From contig DASVAW010000054.1 in assembly GCA_036376135.1 (NCBI GenBank), positions 1-46,844 on the forward strand: 46,844 nt of DNA, written 5' to 3'. The stretch's first letter is position 1, and each line of letters opens with the position of its first letter. The DNA comes from Candidatus Polarisedimenticolaceae bacterium. Its GTDB lineage: Bacteria; Acidobacteriota; Polarisedimenticolia; Polarisedimenticolales; DASRJG01. Below, piece by piece: positions 15,754 to 23,825 of the stretch. The notes beneath the pieces were generated by a model. It made no database searches. It was not told where the DNA came from and worked only from the letters and a program-made list of their open reading frames with translations. Position numbers and translations under genes: made by a program.

Positions 15754-16930
15754 ATCCCCTGGACGCACCCCGCGAGGCCAGCTTGACGAGGTGCGCGGCG
15801 ACCACGTTGCGCTGGATCTGGTTCGTCCCTTCGTAGATCTGCGTGATCTTCGCGTCGCGCATCATCTTCTCGACCGGATAGTCCTTCATGTAGCCGTACC
15901 CGCCGAAGACCTGGACGGCGTCGGTCGTGACCTTCATCGCGACGTCCGAGGCGAAGACCTTCGCGGCGGCGGAGAGGTGCGCGATCTCCTGCGCCTCGCC
16001 GCGGTCGATCCGATGGGCGACGTGGTAGACGAGCGAGCGCGCCGCCTCGATCTGGATCGACATGTCCGCGAGCATCCACTGCAGCCCCTGGAACTGCAGG
16101 ATGGACTTCCCGAACTGCCGGCGGGTCTGGACGTAGGCGAGCGCCTCGTCGAGCGCGCCCTCCGCGATCCCCACCGCCTGCGCGGCGACGCCCGGGCGGG
16201 AGAGGTCGAAGGTCTTCATCGCGACGAAGAACCCCATCCCTTCCTTCCCGAGCTGATTCTCGGCGGGGACGCGGCAGTTCTCGAAGATCAGCTCTCGGGT
16301 GGCGCTCGCGTGGATCCCGAGCTTGTGCTCGGTGCGCCCGAACGAGAAGCCGGGGGTTCCCTTCTCGACGATGAACGCGGTGGCGCCGCGCACGCCCCGA
16401 TCGGGGTTCGTCAGCGCGACGATGCTGTAGATCTCCGCCTCTCCGGCGTTGGTGATGAAGACCTTGGCGCCGTCGAGCACGAAGTGGCCGCCGTCGCGCC
16501 GCGCGGTGGTGCGGATCGACGAGGCGTCCGATCCCGCCTGGGGCTCGGTGAGCCCGAAGGCGGCGAGGCGTCTTCCCGAGGCGATGTCGGGGAGGAATCG
16601 GCGTTTCTGCTCCTCGTTCCCGAACACGACGATCGGAAGCGTCCCCAGCGCGGTCCCCGCGTACGCGAGGGCGATCCCGGCGCACGCGCGCGAGATCTCC
16701 TCGGTCACGAGGCACATGTCGACGATGCCGTGGCCCGACTCGACCAGGCCGTCGTATTCGGCGGGGATGAAGACGCGGAACAGGTCGGCCTGGGCGAGCT
16801 CGCGGACGATGTCCCAGGGGAAGACGTTCTCCTCGTCGTATCTCGCCCGGACCGGCTTGACCTTCTCCCGGGCGATCCGGCGCGCCAGCTCCTGCATGGC
16901 GCTCTGCTGCTCGTTCAAAAGGAAGTCCAT
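15752..16930 (-). CDS. Acyl-CoA dehydrogenase
   Basis: The 392-residue flavoprotein oxidises acyl-CoA to 2-enoyl-CoA in fatty-acid or amino-acid breakdown. Family marks include AFGLTEPQAGSDASS (FAD/substrate loop), KVFITNAGEAEIYSIVA, RRQFGKSILQFQGLQWMLADM, and IYEGTNQIQRNVVA, whose glutamate is the usual catalytic base of short-chain acyl-CoA dehydrogenases. Length is normal for the family. The ATG at 16930 is chosen because GGAGG lies five bases before it; an upstream in-frame start at 16987 has none. It lies 53 bases after gltB in the same direction, so co-transcription is possible although the functions are not obviously linked. Confidence 0.92.
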   Translation of the reverse strand: MDFLLNEQQSAMQELARRIAREKVKPVRARYDEENVFPWDIVRELAQADLFRVFIPAEYDGLVESGHGIVDMCLVTEEISRACAGIALAYAGTALGTLPIVVFGNEEQKRRFLPDIASGRRLAAFGLTEPQAGSDASSIRTTARRDGGHFVLDGAKVFITNAGEAEIYSIVALTNPDRGVRGATAFIVEKGTPGFSFGRTEHKLGIHASATRELIFENCRVPAENQLGKEGMGFFVAMKTFDLSRPGVAAQAVGIAEGALDEALAYVQTRRQFGKSILQFQGLQWMLADMSIQIEAARSLVYHVAHRIDRGEAQEIAHLSAAAKVFASDVAMKVTTDAVQVFGGYGYMKDYPVEKMMRDAKITQIYEGTNQIQRNVVAAHLVKLASRGASRG

Positions 16931-16983
16931 GACGCCTCCGGAACTCGGCGCATCGTAGGGCGCGCCGAAGCCGACGGCCCGCG

Positions 16984-19900
16984 TCATTCGTTAAGCAGGA
17001 CGCCCAGACGGCTCTCCACCGTCGCATCGTGGATCGCGCGGAAATCGACGATGTCGAGCGCCACGGGAACGACCTTCGCGAAGGCGCGACGATGCTCCGC
17101 CCAGGCGTCGAGCAGGGCCTGACCGGCGGGGGAGCCGGTGTGGAAGACGTGTTGGCGCAGCAGGCGCAAGAGCAGCGCCTCGTCCGCCGGGCCCGGGGTG
17201 TCGACGCGCACGAAGTCCGGGTTCACGCGGGAGGTGATCGAGCCTCCGGGGTCGAAGACGTAGGCCACCCCGCCGGTCATCCCCGCGCCGAAGTTCGTGC
17301 CCACGGTTCCGAGGACGACCACGGTCCCGCGGGTCATGTATTCGCAGCCGTGGTGGCCGATTCCCTCGACGACGGCGGTCGCGCCGCTGTTGCGCACGGC
17401 GAAGCGTTCTCCGGCGCGCCCCGCGACGAACAGCGTGCCCCCCGTCGCACCGTAGAGGGCGACGTTGCCGAGCACGGTCTGCGCGATTCCGGTCTCGCGC
17501 ACCTCGCGCGGCATCCGCACCGAGATCAGCCCACCGCTCATCCCCTTGCCGACGTAGTCGTTCGCCACCCCGCGCAGCCGGAGCTCGACCCCCTCGACCA
17601 GGAACGCGCCGAAGCTCTGTCCCGCCGCCCCGCGGAGCCTGAGCTGCACGTTGCCGCGGAACCCGCCCCGTCCGTAGAGGAACGCGAGCTCTCCCGAAAG
17701 CCGTGCTCCGACCGAGCGGTCGGTGTTGCGGATCGCGCGATGCGCGACCGCCTGGCCGTGCGTCACGATCTCCCGGCGCACCTCGTCGATCACGTCGTCG
17801 TCGAGGGTGCGCGCGCGCTCGGACGGCGCGCCCGAGGGGCGCGGGCGCCCGAGCGGCAGGCCTCGTCCCGCTCCGGCGTCGAGGATCGCGGAGAGGTCGA
17901 CTCCGCGCTCGGCGACGAGGGCGTCGTGCCGCGGGTCGAGGACGAGGCGGTCGTTGCGCCCGACCGCCTCGTCCACGGAACGGAATCCGGCGCCGGCGAG
18001 GGCCTCGCGCGTCTCGGCGGCGACCGAGCGGAGCCACGCGGCGACGTGTTCGGGCTTCCCCTCGAACTTGCGTCGCAGCGCCTCGTCCTGCGTCGCGATC
18101 CCGGCGGGGCAGGTGTTGAGGTGGCACTGGCGCGCCATCACGCACCCGAGCGCGACGAGAGACGCGGTCCCGAAGTCGTATTCCTCCGCGCCGAGCAGGG
18201 CCGCGATCGCGACGTCCCGGCCGGTCTGAAGCCCGCCGTCCACGCGCAGCACCACGCGGGTGCGCAACGACGCGGCGACGAGGGCCTGGTGGGCCTCGGC
18301 GAGGCCGAGCTCCCAGGGGAACCCGGTGTGTTTGAGCGAGCCGAGCGGGGAGGCGCCGGTTCCGCCGTCGCCGCCGGAGACGAGGACGACGTCGGCCCCG
18401 GCCTTGGCGACCCCGCAGGCGATCTGGCCGACGCCGGGCTGGGCGACGAGCTTCACCGACACGAGCGCGCGCGGGTTCACCGCCTTGAGGTCGTGCACGA
18501 GCTGCGCGAGGTCCTCGATGCTGTAGATGTCGTGGTGCGGGGGCGGGGAGATGAGCGGGACCCCCGGCGTCGCGCCGCGCGCGGCGGCGATCTGCAGCGT
18601 CACCTTGTGGCCGGGAAGTTGCCCTCCTTCGCCCGGTTTCGCCCCCTGGGCCATCTTGATCTGGATCTCGCGCGCGGCGGCGAGGTAATCGGCCGTCACG
18701 CCGAACCGCGCGCTCGCGAGTTGCTTCACCCGGCAGTTCGCGCTGGGATCGGGATTCCCCGGGGCGTACCGGTCGTAGGGTTCGCCCCCTTCGCCGCTCG
18801 ACGACCGCGCGCCGACGAGGTGGAATCCCTTCGCGAGGGTCCGGTGTGACTCGTCGGAGATCGCGCCGAACGAGATCGCCCCCGAGCCGAACCGCCGGAG
18901 GATCGCCTCGACCGACTCGACCGCGTCGAGCCGGACCGGAGGGCGCCCCTCGACGGCGAGCAGGTCGCGAAGGTAGACCGGCGGGTCGTTCTCGGCCGCG
19001 GGCGCCGGCCGTCCTTCGGCCAGGGCGTGGATGCGCTTGAAGCGCGCGGGGGCGAAGCCGTGCGCCTCCCCGCCGCGGCGGAACCGGAACAGCCCCGCGT
19101 CCCCGATCGCCGGCGCCTCGGGGCCCCACGCCCGGTGCGCGCGCTCGAGCATCGCGGCGCGCAGGTGCGCGATCCCGACGCCGCCGGCGCGGCCTTCGAT
19201 CGAGGGGAAATACGGCGCGAGGAGGGTGGGCGAGAGGCCCAGCGCGTAGAGCGTCATCGAGCCGTGGTAGCTGCTCAGCGTGGCGATCCCCATCTTCGAC
19301 ATGATCTTGAGCAGCCCTTTCTCGAGGGCCCAACGGTAGTTCTCGAGCCGCGACGGAAGGTCCTGCGTCCCGGCGAACCGGCGGCGCAGGATCGCGTAGG
19401 CCAGCCACGGGTAGACCGCGCTCGCGCCCACCGCGACGAGGCAGGCGACGTGGTGGTCCTCGACGAGGTCGCCGGTCGCGGCGACGATCGAGATGCCGCT
19501 GCGCTCGCGGCGCGCGACGAGGTGCTCGTGCACCGCGCAGGCCGCGAGCATCATCGGGACGGGCAGGCGATCCGCGTCCGCCTCCTCGTCGGAGAGCACC
19601 AGGATCCTCGCCCCCGACCGGGTGGCGCGTTGGGCCTCCTCGCAGAGGGACTCGAGGCGCTCGGACAGCGGGACGTGACGCTCGACCAGGCACGCCACGC
19701 GGGCGACGGGGAAGTCCGGGATCCTCCCGAGGATCTCGAACTCGCGAGGGGAGAGGACGGGGCCCTCCAGGTGGACCGCGCCGTGGAACTCCGGCGCGTC
19801 GCCGAGGAGGTTGTTCTCGCTCCCGAGGTGGCGGAACAGACCGGTCACGAAGCGCTCGCGGATCGGATCGATCGGGGGGTTCGTGACCTGCGCGAACGAC

Positions 19901-21411
19901 TGCTTGAAGTAGTCGTACAGGCGCCGGTCCTTGGACGAAAGGAACGCGGGCGGGGTGTCGTCGCCCATCGAGCCGACGCTTTCGCGTCCGGTCTCGGCCA
20001 TGGGGACCAGGAACCCCTTCACCTCGTCCTGCGTCCAGCCGAACGCGACGGGCACGCGGTCGTCGACCGCGGCCTCGCCGGCGAACTCGACCGCCGCGGC
20101 GCCGCGCTCCACCCGCGTGACGTGGCGTTCGAGCAGGCTCGACCACGGCGCGGACGCGGCGACGTGCGCCTTGATCTCCGCGTTCTCCCGGATCCTTGCG
20201 CCTCGAAGGTCGACCGCCAGGATCTCCCCGGAGGTCAGGTGGTGATGGGCGAGGAGGTTCTCCTCCGGGACGTCCACGACCCCCGCCTCCGACGCGACGA
20301 CGAGCAGGCCGTCGCGCGTGCGCATCGAGCGGAGCGGACGCAACCCGTTCCGGTCGAGCTTGGCGGCGACGACGTCGCCGTCGGTGAACACGACCGCCGC
20401 CGGGCCGTCCCACGGCTCCACGAGGTTCTCGTGGTAGACGAAGAAGTCCCGCAGCGCGGGGTCCATCGTGCGGTCGTAGGCGTAGGGGTCCGGGATCAGC
20501 ATCATCGCGGACAGCAGCGGGTCGCGCCCCGACCGCACGAGCAGCTCGAGCGCCTCGTCGAGGCTTCGCGAGTCGCTCGCCCGCTCGGTGAGGACCGGGA
20601 GCAGGGTGGCGAGATCCTCTCCCCAGAACGGCGAGGAGAGGCGCGCCTCTCGGGCGCGCATCCAGAGCCGGTTCCCCTTGATCGTGTTGATCTCGCCGTT
20701 GTGCGCGAGCATCCGGAACGGTTGCGCCATCGCCCAGGAGGGGACGGTGTTGGTCGCGAACCGCTCGTGGAAGATCGCGAAGCGCGAGACGTAGTCCTCA
20801 CGGGCGAGATCGGGGTAGAACCGGTCGATCTGGTGCGAGGTCATCAGCCCCTTGTAGACGACCGTCCTGGAGGAGAACGAGCAGATCGTCGACTGGGTCC
20901 GGCGGGGAAGCCGTTTCTCCACGGCACGCCGCGCGAGGTACAGGCGGGATTCGAGCGGCCGGGGATCCGACGACGCCGGGCAGGCGCAAAGCCCCTGGAA
21001 GACGATCGGACGGCAGGCGCGCGCGAGCTCCCCGAGCGCCTCCGGCTCGACCGGCACGCGCCGCAGCGACAGCCAGCGCAAGCCGTGCTCGGCGCACGTC
21101 GCCCGCAGAGCCTGCTCGACCCCGTCGGCCTCGAGGGGGGTCGTGAAGACCATCGCGACCGCGAGGGTCTCGCCGGGGCGGAGGTCCGCGTCGAAGAGCG
21201 CGCGGGGGAGGTCGGTCAGGAGGCCCGCGCCGTCGCCGCTCTTGCGGTCGGCGGCCTTGGCCCCCCGATGGAACAGCCGCTTCAACGCCTCGATCGCGAG
21301 GGCGACCGCGCGGCGCGAGGGCGCTCCCGAGGTCTCGGCGACGAACCCCGTCCCGCACGAGGCGCGCGTCGCCTCCGGATCGACGAGGGGGTATGGGCCG
21401 AAGCGACGCAT
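16984..21411 (-). CDS. gltB: Glutamate synthase, large (alpha) subunit
   Basis: The 1475-residue enzyme makes two glutamates from glutamine and 2-oxoglutarate. The class II glutaminase nucleophile is Cys19 in RASCGTGFVAE, after a short propeptide. The central and FMN domains follow (GAKPGEGGQLPGHKV, GGDGGTGASPLGSLKH), then the [3Fe-4S] cysteines in CVMARQCHLNTC near residue 1090, and the C-terminal beta-helix with Gly-rich repeats (GATGGTLFVAGRAGE, GMTGGVAYVFD). Length matches bacterial GltB. No small subunit gltD lies on either side, so the electron donor is encoded elsewhere or is ferredoxin. A -10-like box and a leader similar to that of the next gene lie upstream. Confidence 0.96.
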   Translation of the reverse strand: MRRFGPYPLVDPEATRASCGTGFVAETSGAPSRRAVALAIEALKRLFHRGAKAADRKSGDGAGLLTDLPRALFDADLRPGETLAVAMVFTTPLEADGVEQALRATCAEHGLRWLSLRRVPVEPEALGELARACRPIVFQGLCACPASSDPRPLESRLYLARRAVEKRLPRRTQSTICSFSSRTVVYKGLMTSHQIDRFYPDLAREDYVSRFAIFHERFATNTVPSWAMAQPFRMLAHNGEINTIKGNRLWMRAREARLSSPFWGEDLATLLPVLTERASDSRSLDEALELLVRSGRDPLLSAMMLIPDPYAYDRTMDPALRDFFVYHENLVEPWDGPAAVVFTDGDVVAAKLDRNGLRPLRSMRTRDGLLVVASEAGVVDVPEENLLAHHHLTSGEILAVDLRGARIRENAEIKAHVAASAPWSSLLERHVTRVERGAAAVEFAGEAAVDDRVPVAFGWTQDEVKGFLVPMAETGRESVGSMGDDTPPAFLSSKDRRLYDYFKQSFAQVTNPPIDPIRERFVTGLFRHLGSENNLLGDAPEFHGAVHLEGPVLSPREFEILGRIPDFPVARVACLVERHVPLSERLESLCEEAQRATRSGARILVLSDEEADADRLPVPMMLAACAVHEHLVARRERSGISIVAATGDLVEDHHVACLVAVGASAVYPWLAYAILRRRFAGTQDLPSRLENYRWALEKGLLKIMSKMGIATLSSYHGSMTLYALGLSPTLLAPYFPSIEGRAGGVGIAHLRAAMLERAHRAWGPEAPAIGDAGLFRFRRGGEAHGFAPARFKRIHALAEGRPAPAAENDPPVYLRDLLAVEGRPPVRLDAVESVEAILRRFGSGAISFGAISDESHRTLAKGFHLVGARSSSGEGGEPYDRYAPGNPDPSANCRVKQLASARFGVTADYLAAAREIQIKMAQGAKPGEGGQLPGHKVTLQIAAARGATPGVPLISPPPHHDIYSIEDLAQLVHDLKAVNPRALVSVKLVAQPGVGQIACGVAKAGADVVLVSGGDGGTGASPLGSLKHTGFPWELGLAEAHQALVAASLRTRVVLRVDGGLQTGRDVAIAALLGAEEYDFGTASLVALGCVMARQCHLNTCPAGIATQDEALRRKFEGKPEHVAAWLRSVAAETREALAGAGFRSVDEAVGRNDRLVLDPRHDALVAERGVDLSAILDAGAGRGLPLGRPRPSGAPSERARTLDDDVIDEVRREIVTHGQAVAHRAIRNTDRSVGARLSGELAFLYGRGGFRGNVQLRLRGAAGQSFGAFLVEGVELRLRGVANDYVGKGMSGGLISVRMPREVRETGIAQTVLGNVALYGATGGTLFVAGRAGERFAVRNSGATAVVEGIGHHGCEYMTRGTVVVLGTVGTNFGAGMTGGVAYVFDPGGSITSRVNPDFVRVDTPGPADEALLLRLLRQHVFHTGSPAGQALLDAWAEHRRAFAKVVPVALDIVDFRAIHDATVESRLGVLLNE

Positions 21412-21433
21412 GGGAACCCCGGGGGCCGGGATC

Positions 21434-21439
21434 CTTATA
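21434..21439 (-). promoter_or_regulatory. -10-like box upstream of gltB
   Basis: On the minus strand GGGCGC is followed by TATAAG, 22 bases before the gltB ATG. No -35 match is seen at the right distance. The context is shared with the box before the POT gene and several others in the window. Confidence 0.4.
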
Positions 21440-21460
21440 GCGCCCTCCGCTCGGGAACCG

Positions 21461-22762
21461 CTACTCCGACTGCGTCTGGAACTCCCCGGCGAACCGGACG
21501 AACGCGAGGAACGCGACCACCGCGAGGACCATGTGACCCGCGAGCACGTACCAGGCGCCCCCCGGATGGCCGATCCGCTCGAAGTACCCGTACATCGGCG
21601 CGTAGATGCCGCTCAGCGTCGCGCCGATCATCGTCCCGAGGAAGTTCGAGCCCATGTAGAGCCCGGCCTTCTCCTTCGGCGCGATCCACGTGATGTACTC
21701 CTGGATGCGCGGCGAGGTGATCATCTCGCCGACCGCGAACAGCGCGATGCCCAGGAAAACGAGCGCCGCCGCGCCGGTCGCCGCGAGCCCGATCACGGCG
21801 AATCCCGCCGCGGCGACCGCGAGCCCGAAGATGAACGACGGAAGCGCTCGGAACTTCTCGAAGACGAACGAGATCGGCAGCTGCAGCAGCATGATGATGT
21901 AGCCGGTGTGCGAGACCGACTCGCCGAGCACGCGGCGGACGCCGTCCACCTCGTGCGAGACGATCCCCACGATCCACGGGCCGAGCACCGGGATCCACGA
22001 GAGTCCCCTGTCGAGGCTCGCGTAGAGCGCCGCGGTATCGACCGCGCCGTCCACGTAGAGGGCGCACAGGTTGAAGAACCCCCAGAAGGGCAGCCAGAAG
22101 AACAGGCCCAGCAGGATCAGGAACGACGCGAACTTGACGTCGCGCAGCGTGACCAGGATGTCCTTGAGCTTCTTGCCGAGCGGCTCGACCGTCGCCGCGC
22201 GGGGCGGCTCCTTGTAGAAGAGCAGGGTGATCACGAACATCACGCCCACCGCGATGGCGGAGGACAGGAACGCGTGGTCCCAGGAGATGGCCCTCAGCTT
22301 TCCGGCCACGATCGGGCCGAACGAGCCTCCGATGTTCACCATCGCGTAGAAGATGCCGAAGCCCAGCGTCGTGTTCGTGGAGTCGGTCGTGACGCGCACC
22401 GTCCCCGCGATGAGCGGCTTGAAGATTCCGGCGGCGAACCCGATGCACAACATCGCCGCGGCGATCCCGGAGAAGGTCTTCGTGGCGAGAAGGAGCAGGA
22501 TCGCCGGGAGGTACGCCATGTACGAGACGATCAGGACCTTCTTGAACCCGTAGCGGTCGGCGAACGTCCCCGAGACGACCGGGATCATGTACGAGCAGAA
22601 GAGGAACAGGCTCTGGATGATCCCCAGCTGGTCGCGGGAGTACCCCAGCGACGCGAGGTAGATCCCGAACCCGAAGTAGATGCCGTAATACGCGAACCGC
22701 TCGAGCACCTCGATCAGGTTGGCGACCCAGAAGACCGGCGGGAACTTCGTGCGTGCGGCCAT
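21461..22762 (-). CDS. POT/PTR2-like peptide transporter (MFS)
   Basis: The 433-residue protein has about twelve membrane segments. Near the start it carries EVLERFAYYGIYFG, which matches the ExxER(F)xYYG signature of proton-coupled oligopeptide transporters, and later GNVG-like NIGGSFGPIVAG and a long loop between helices 6 and 7. Proton-driven import of di- or tripeptides is the likely role; the substrate is not readable. The ATG at 22762 has GGGAGG six bases upstream, but an in-frame ATG at 22774 sits in a leader nearly identical to that of gltB and may also be used. It begins 37 bases after prsW on the same strand. Confidence 0.8.
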   Translation of the reverse strand: MAARTKFPPVFWVANLIEVLERFAYYGIYFGFGIYLASLGYSRDQLGIIQSLFLFCSYMIPVVSGTFADRYGFKKVLIVSYMAYLPAILLLLATKTFSGIAAAMLCIGFAAGIFKPLIAGTVRVTTDSTNTTLGFGIFYAMVNIGGSFGPIVAGKLRAISWDHAFLSSAIAVGVMFVITLLFYKEPPRAATVEPLGKKLKDILVTLRDVKFASFLILLGLFFWLPFWGFFNLCALYVDGAVDTAALYASLDRGLSWIPVLGPWIVGIVSHEVDGVRRVLGESVSHTGYIIMLLQLPISFVFEKFRALPSFIFGLAVAAAGFAVIGLAATGAAALVFLGIALFAVGEMITSPRIQEYITWIAPKEKAGLYMGSNFLGTMIGATLSGIYAPMYGYFERIGHPGGAWYVLAGHMVLAVVAFLAFVRFAGEFQTQSE

Positions 22763-22796
22763 GCGACCTCCCATGGGAACCCGGGGACGGCCGCGG

Positions 22797-22802
22797 ATTC
22801 TA
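22797..22802 (-). promoter_or_regulatory. -10-like box upstream of the POT transporter
   Basis: Minus-strand TAGAAT preceded by GGGCGC overlaps the stop codon of the PrsW-like gene and lies 22 bases before the first possible ATG (22774). It suggests that the transporter has its own promoter even though it follows the signalling operon closely. Confidence 0.4.
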
Positions 22803-23825
22803 GCGCCCTTGGCCCCTCAATAGGGTCCATTGCCAGGCGTCGGCCGCCCCGGAGCGGATGAACGGGGCGAGCGCGAGCTTTCCGGCCGGTCCGATGCTGC
22901 GCTCGAGGAAGTCCATCTCGGCGAGCTGCTCCCGGGCCTCCTCGTCCGGCTCGGTGGGGAAACCGGCCTCGCGGAGCATCAGGAGCCCCTTGGCGCGCAG
23001 TCCCAGCTCCAGGCGGACCCGGAGGTAGTTCAGGAGGTCCGCGACGATGGGTCCCTCGAAGTGGCCCTTGAGGGAGTCGAGGTAGCGGCCGACCGGGGAC
23101 TCGGAGACCCGCCCGGAGAGGATCAGCTCCAGCATCTCGGTGTCGGCGTCGAACCCGAGGTTGAGCCACTCCCCGACCCGGCGTTCGGCCCATCGGAAGG
23201 CGGCGACGACCGACGCGGGGATCGCGACGGCGATCACCATCGCCGAGACGACCGGCGAGAGGAGGAAGTGGTTGTAGAGGGAGTGCAGGCCGACCGCAGC
23301 GGCGAATCCGGGGAGCCACGCGCCCCCCAGTCCCTTCGGCCGGCGGTCGAAGAGGGTCTTCGTCAGAACCGCGAAGACCGCGGCCGCGCCGGCGTGCATG
23401 ACCGCCGTCCCCACGCCCCGCACCAGCCAGACCGAAAACCCCGCGTCGCGGTGGCTCAGCCAGTAGAAGACGTTCTCCACGAGGGCGAACCCGGCCCCCG
23501 TCGCGAACCCCTGGATCGCCGCGTCGACGGCGAAACCGACCCGGTTCGTCCGCACGATCCAGGCGAGAAGGGCCGCCTTCAGCCCCTCCTCGAGGACCGG
23601 CGCCACGTAGCGGGAGAACAGCGGAGCGGAGATCGGAAGCGCGTCGGCGATCGGCGTCCCCGCCATGCGCGCGACGACGGCGAGCACCGCCCCCATGCCG
23701 ACGGTGTACAGGACGTGGCGGAGCCGCACGAGCTTGTAGGCGTCGAGGGCGGTCAGGGCGAGGAGCAGCGCGAGGACCGGAACGAAGCCTGCGGTGGCGG
23801 AGGCGAGAAGGGCACCCGCCGTCAC
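22800..23825 (-). CDS. PrsW-type intramembrane metalloprotease
   Basis: The 341-residue membrane protein carries the PrsW motif set: EE at residues 79-80 (APVLEEGLKA), EN at 117-118 (FALVENVFYW), His144 (AVMHAGAAAVFA), and GLHSLYNH with His181 and His186. In B. subtilis PrsW makes the first cut in the membrane anti-sigma factor RsiW and releases sigma-W. After about eight membrane segments there is a cytoplasmic tail of about 130 residues. I chose the GTG at 23825, which overlaps the stop of the upstream protease gene as GTGA, so the two are translationally coupled. Its place two genes after an ECF sigma/anti-sigma pair suggests a role in their regulated proteolysis. Confidence 0.85.
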   Translation of the reverse strand: MTAGALLASATAGFVPVLALLLALTALDAYKLVRLRHVLYTVGMGAVLAVVARMAGTPIADALPISAPLFSRYVAPVLEEGLKAALLAWIVRTNRVGFAVDAAIQGFATGAGFALVENVFYWLSHRDAGFSVWLVRGVGTAVMHAGAAAVFAVLTKTLFDRRPKGLGGAWLPGFAAAVGLHSLYNHFLLSPVVSAMVIAVAIPASVVAAFRWAERRVGEWLNLGFDADTEMLELILSGRVSESPVGRYLDSLKGHFEGPIVADLLNYLRVRLELGLRAKGLLMLREAGFPTEPDEEAREQLAEMDFLERSIGPAGKLALAPFIRSGAADAWQWTLLRGQGR

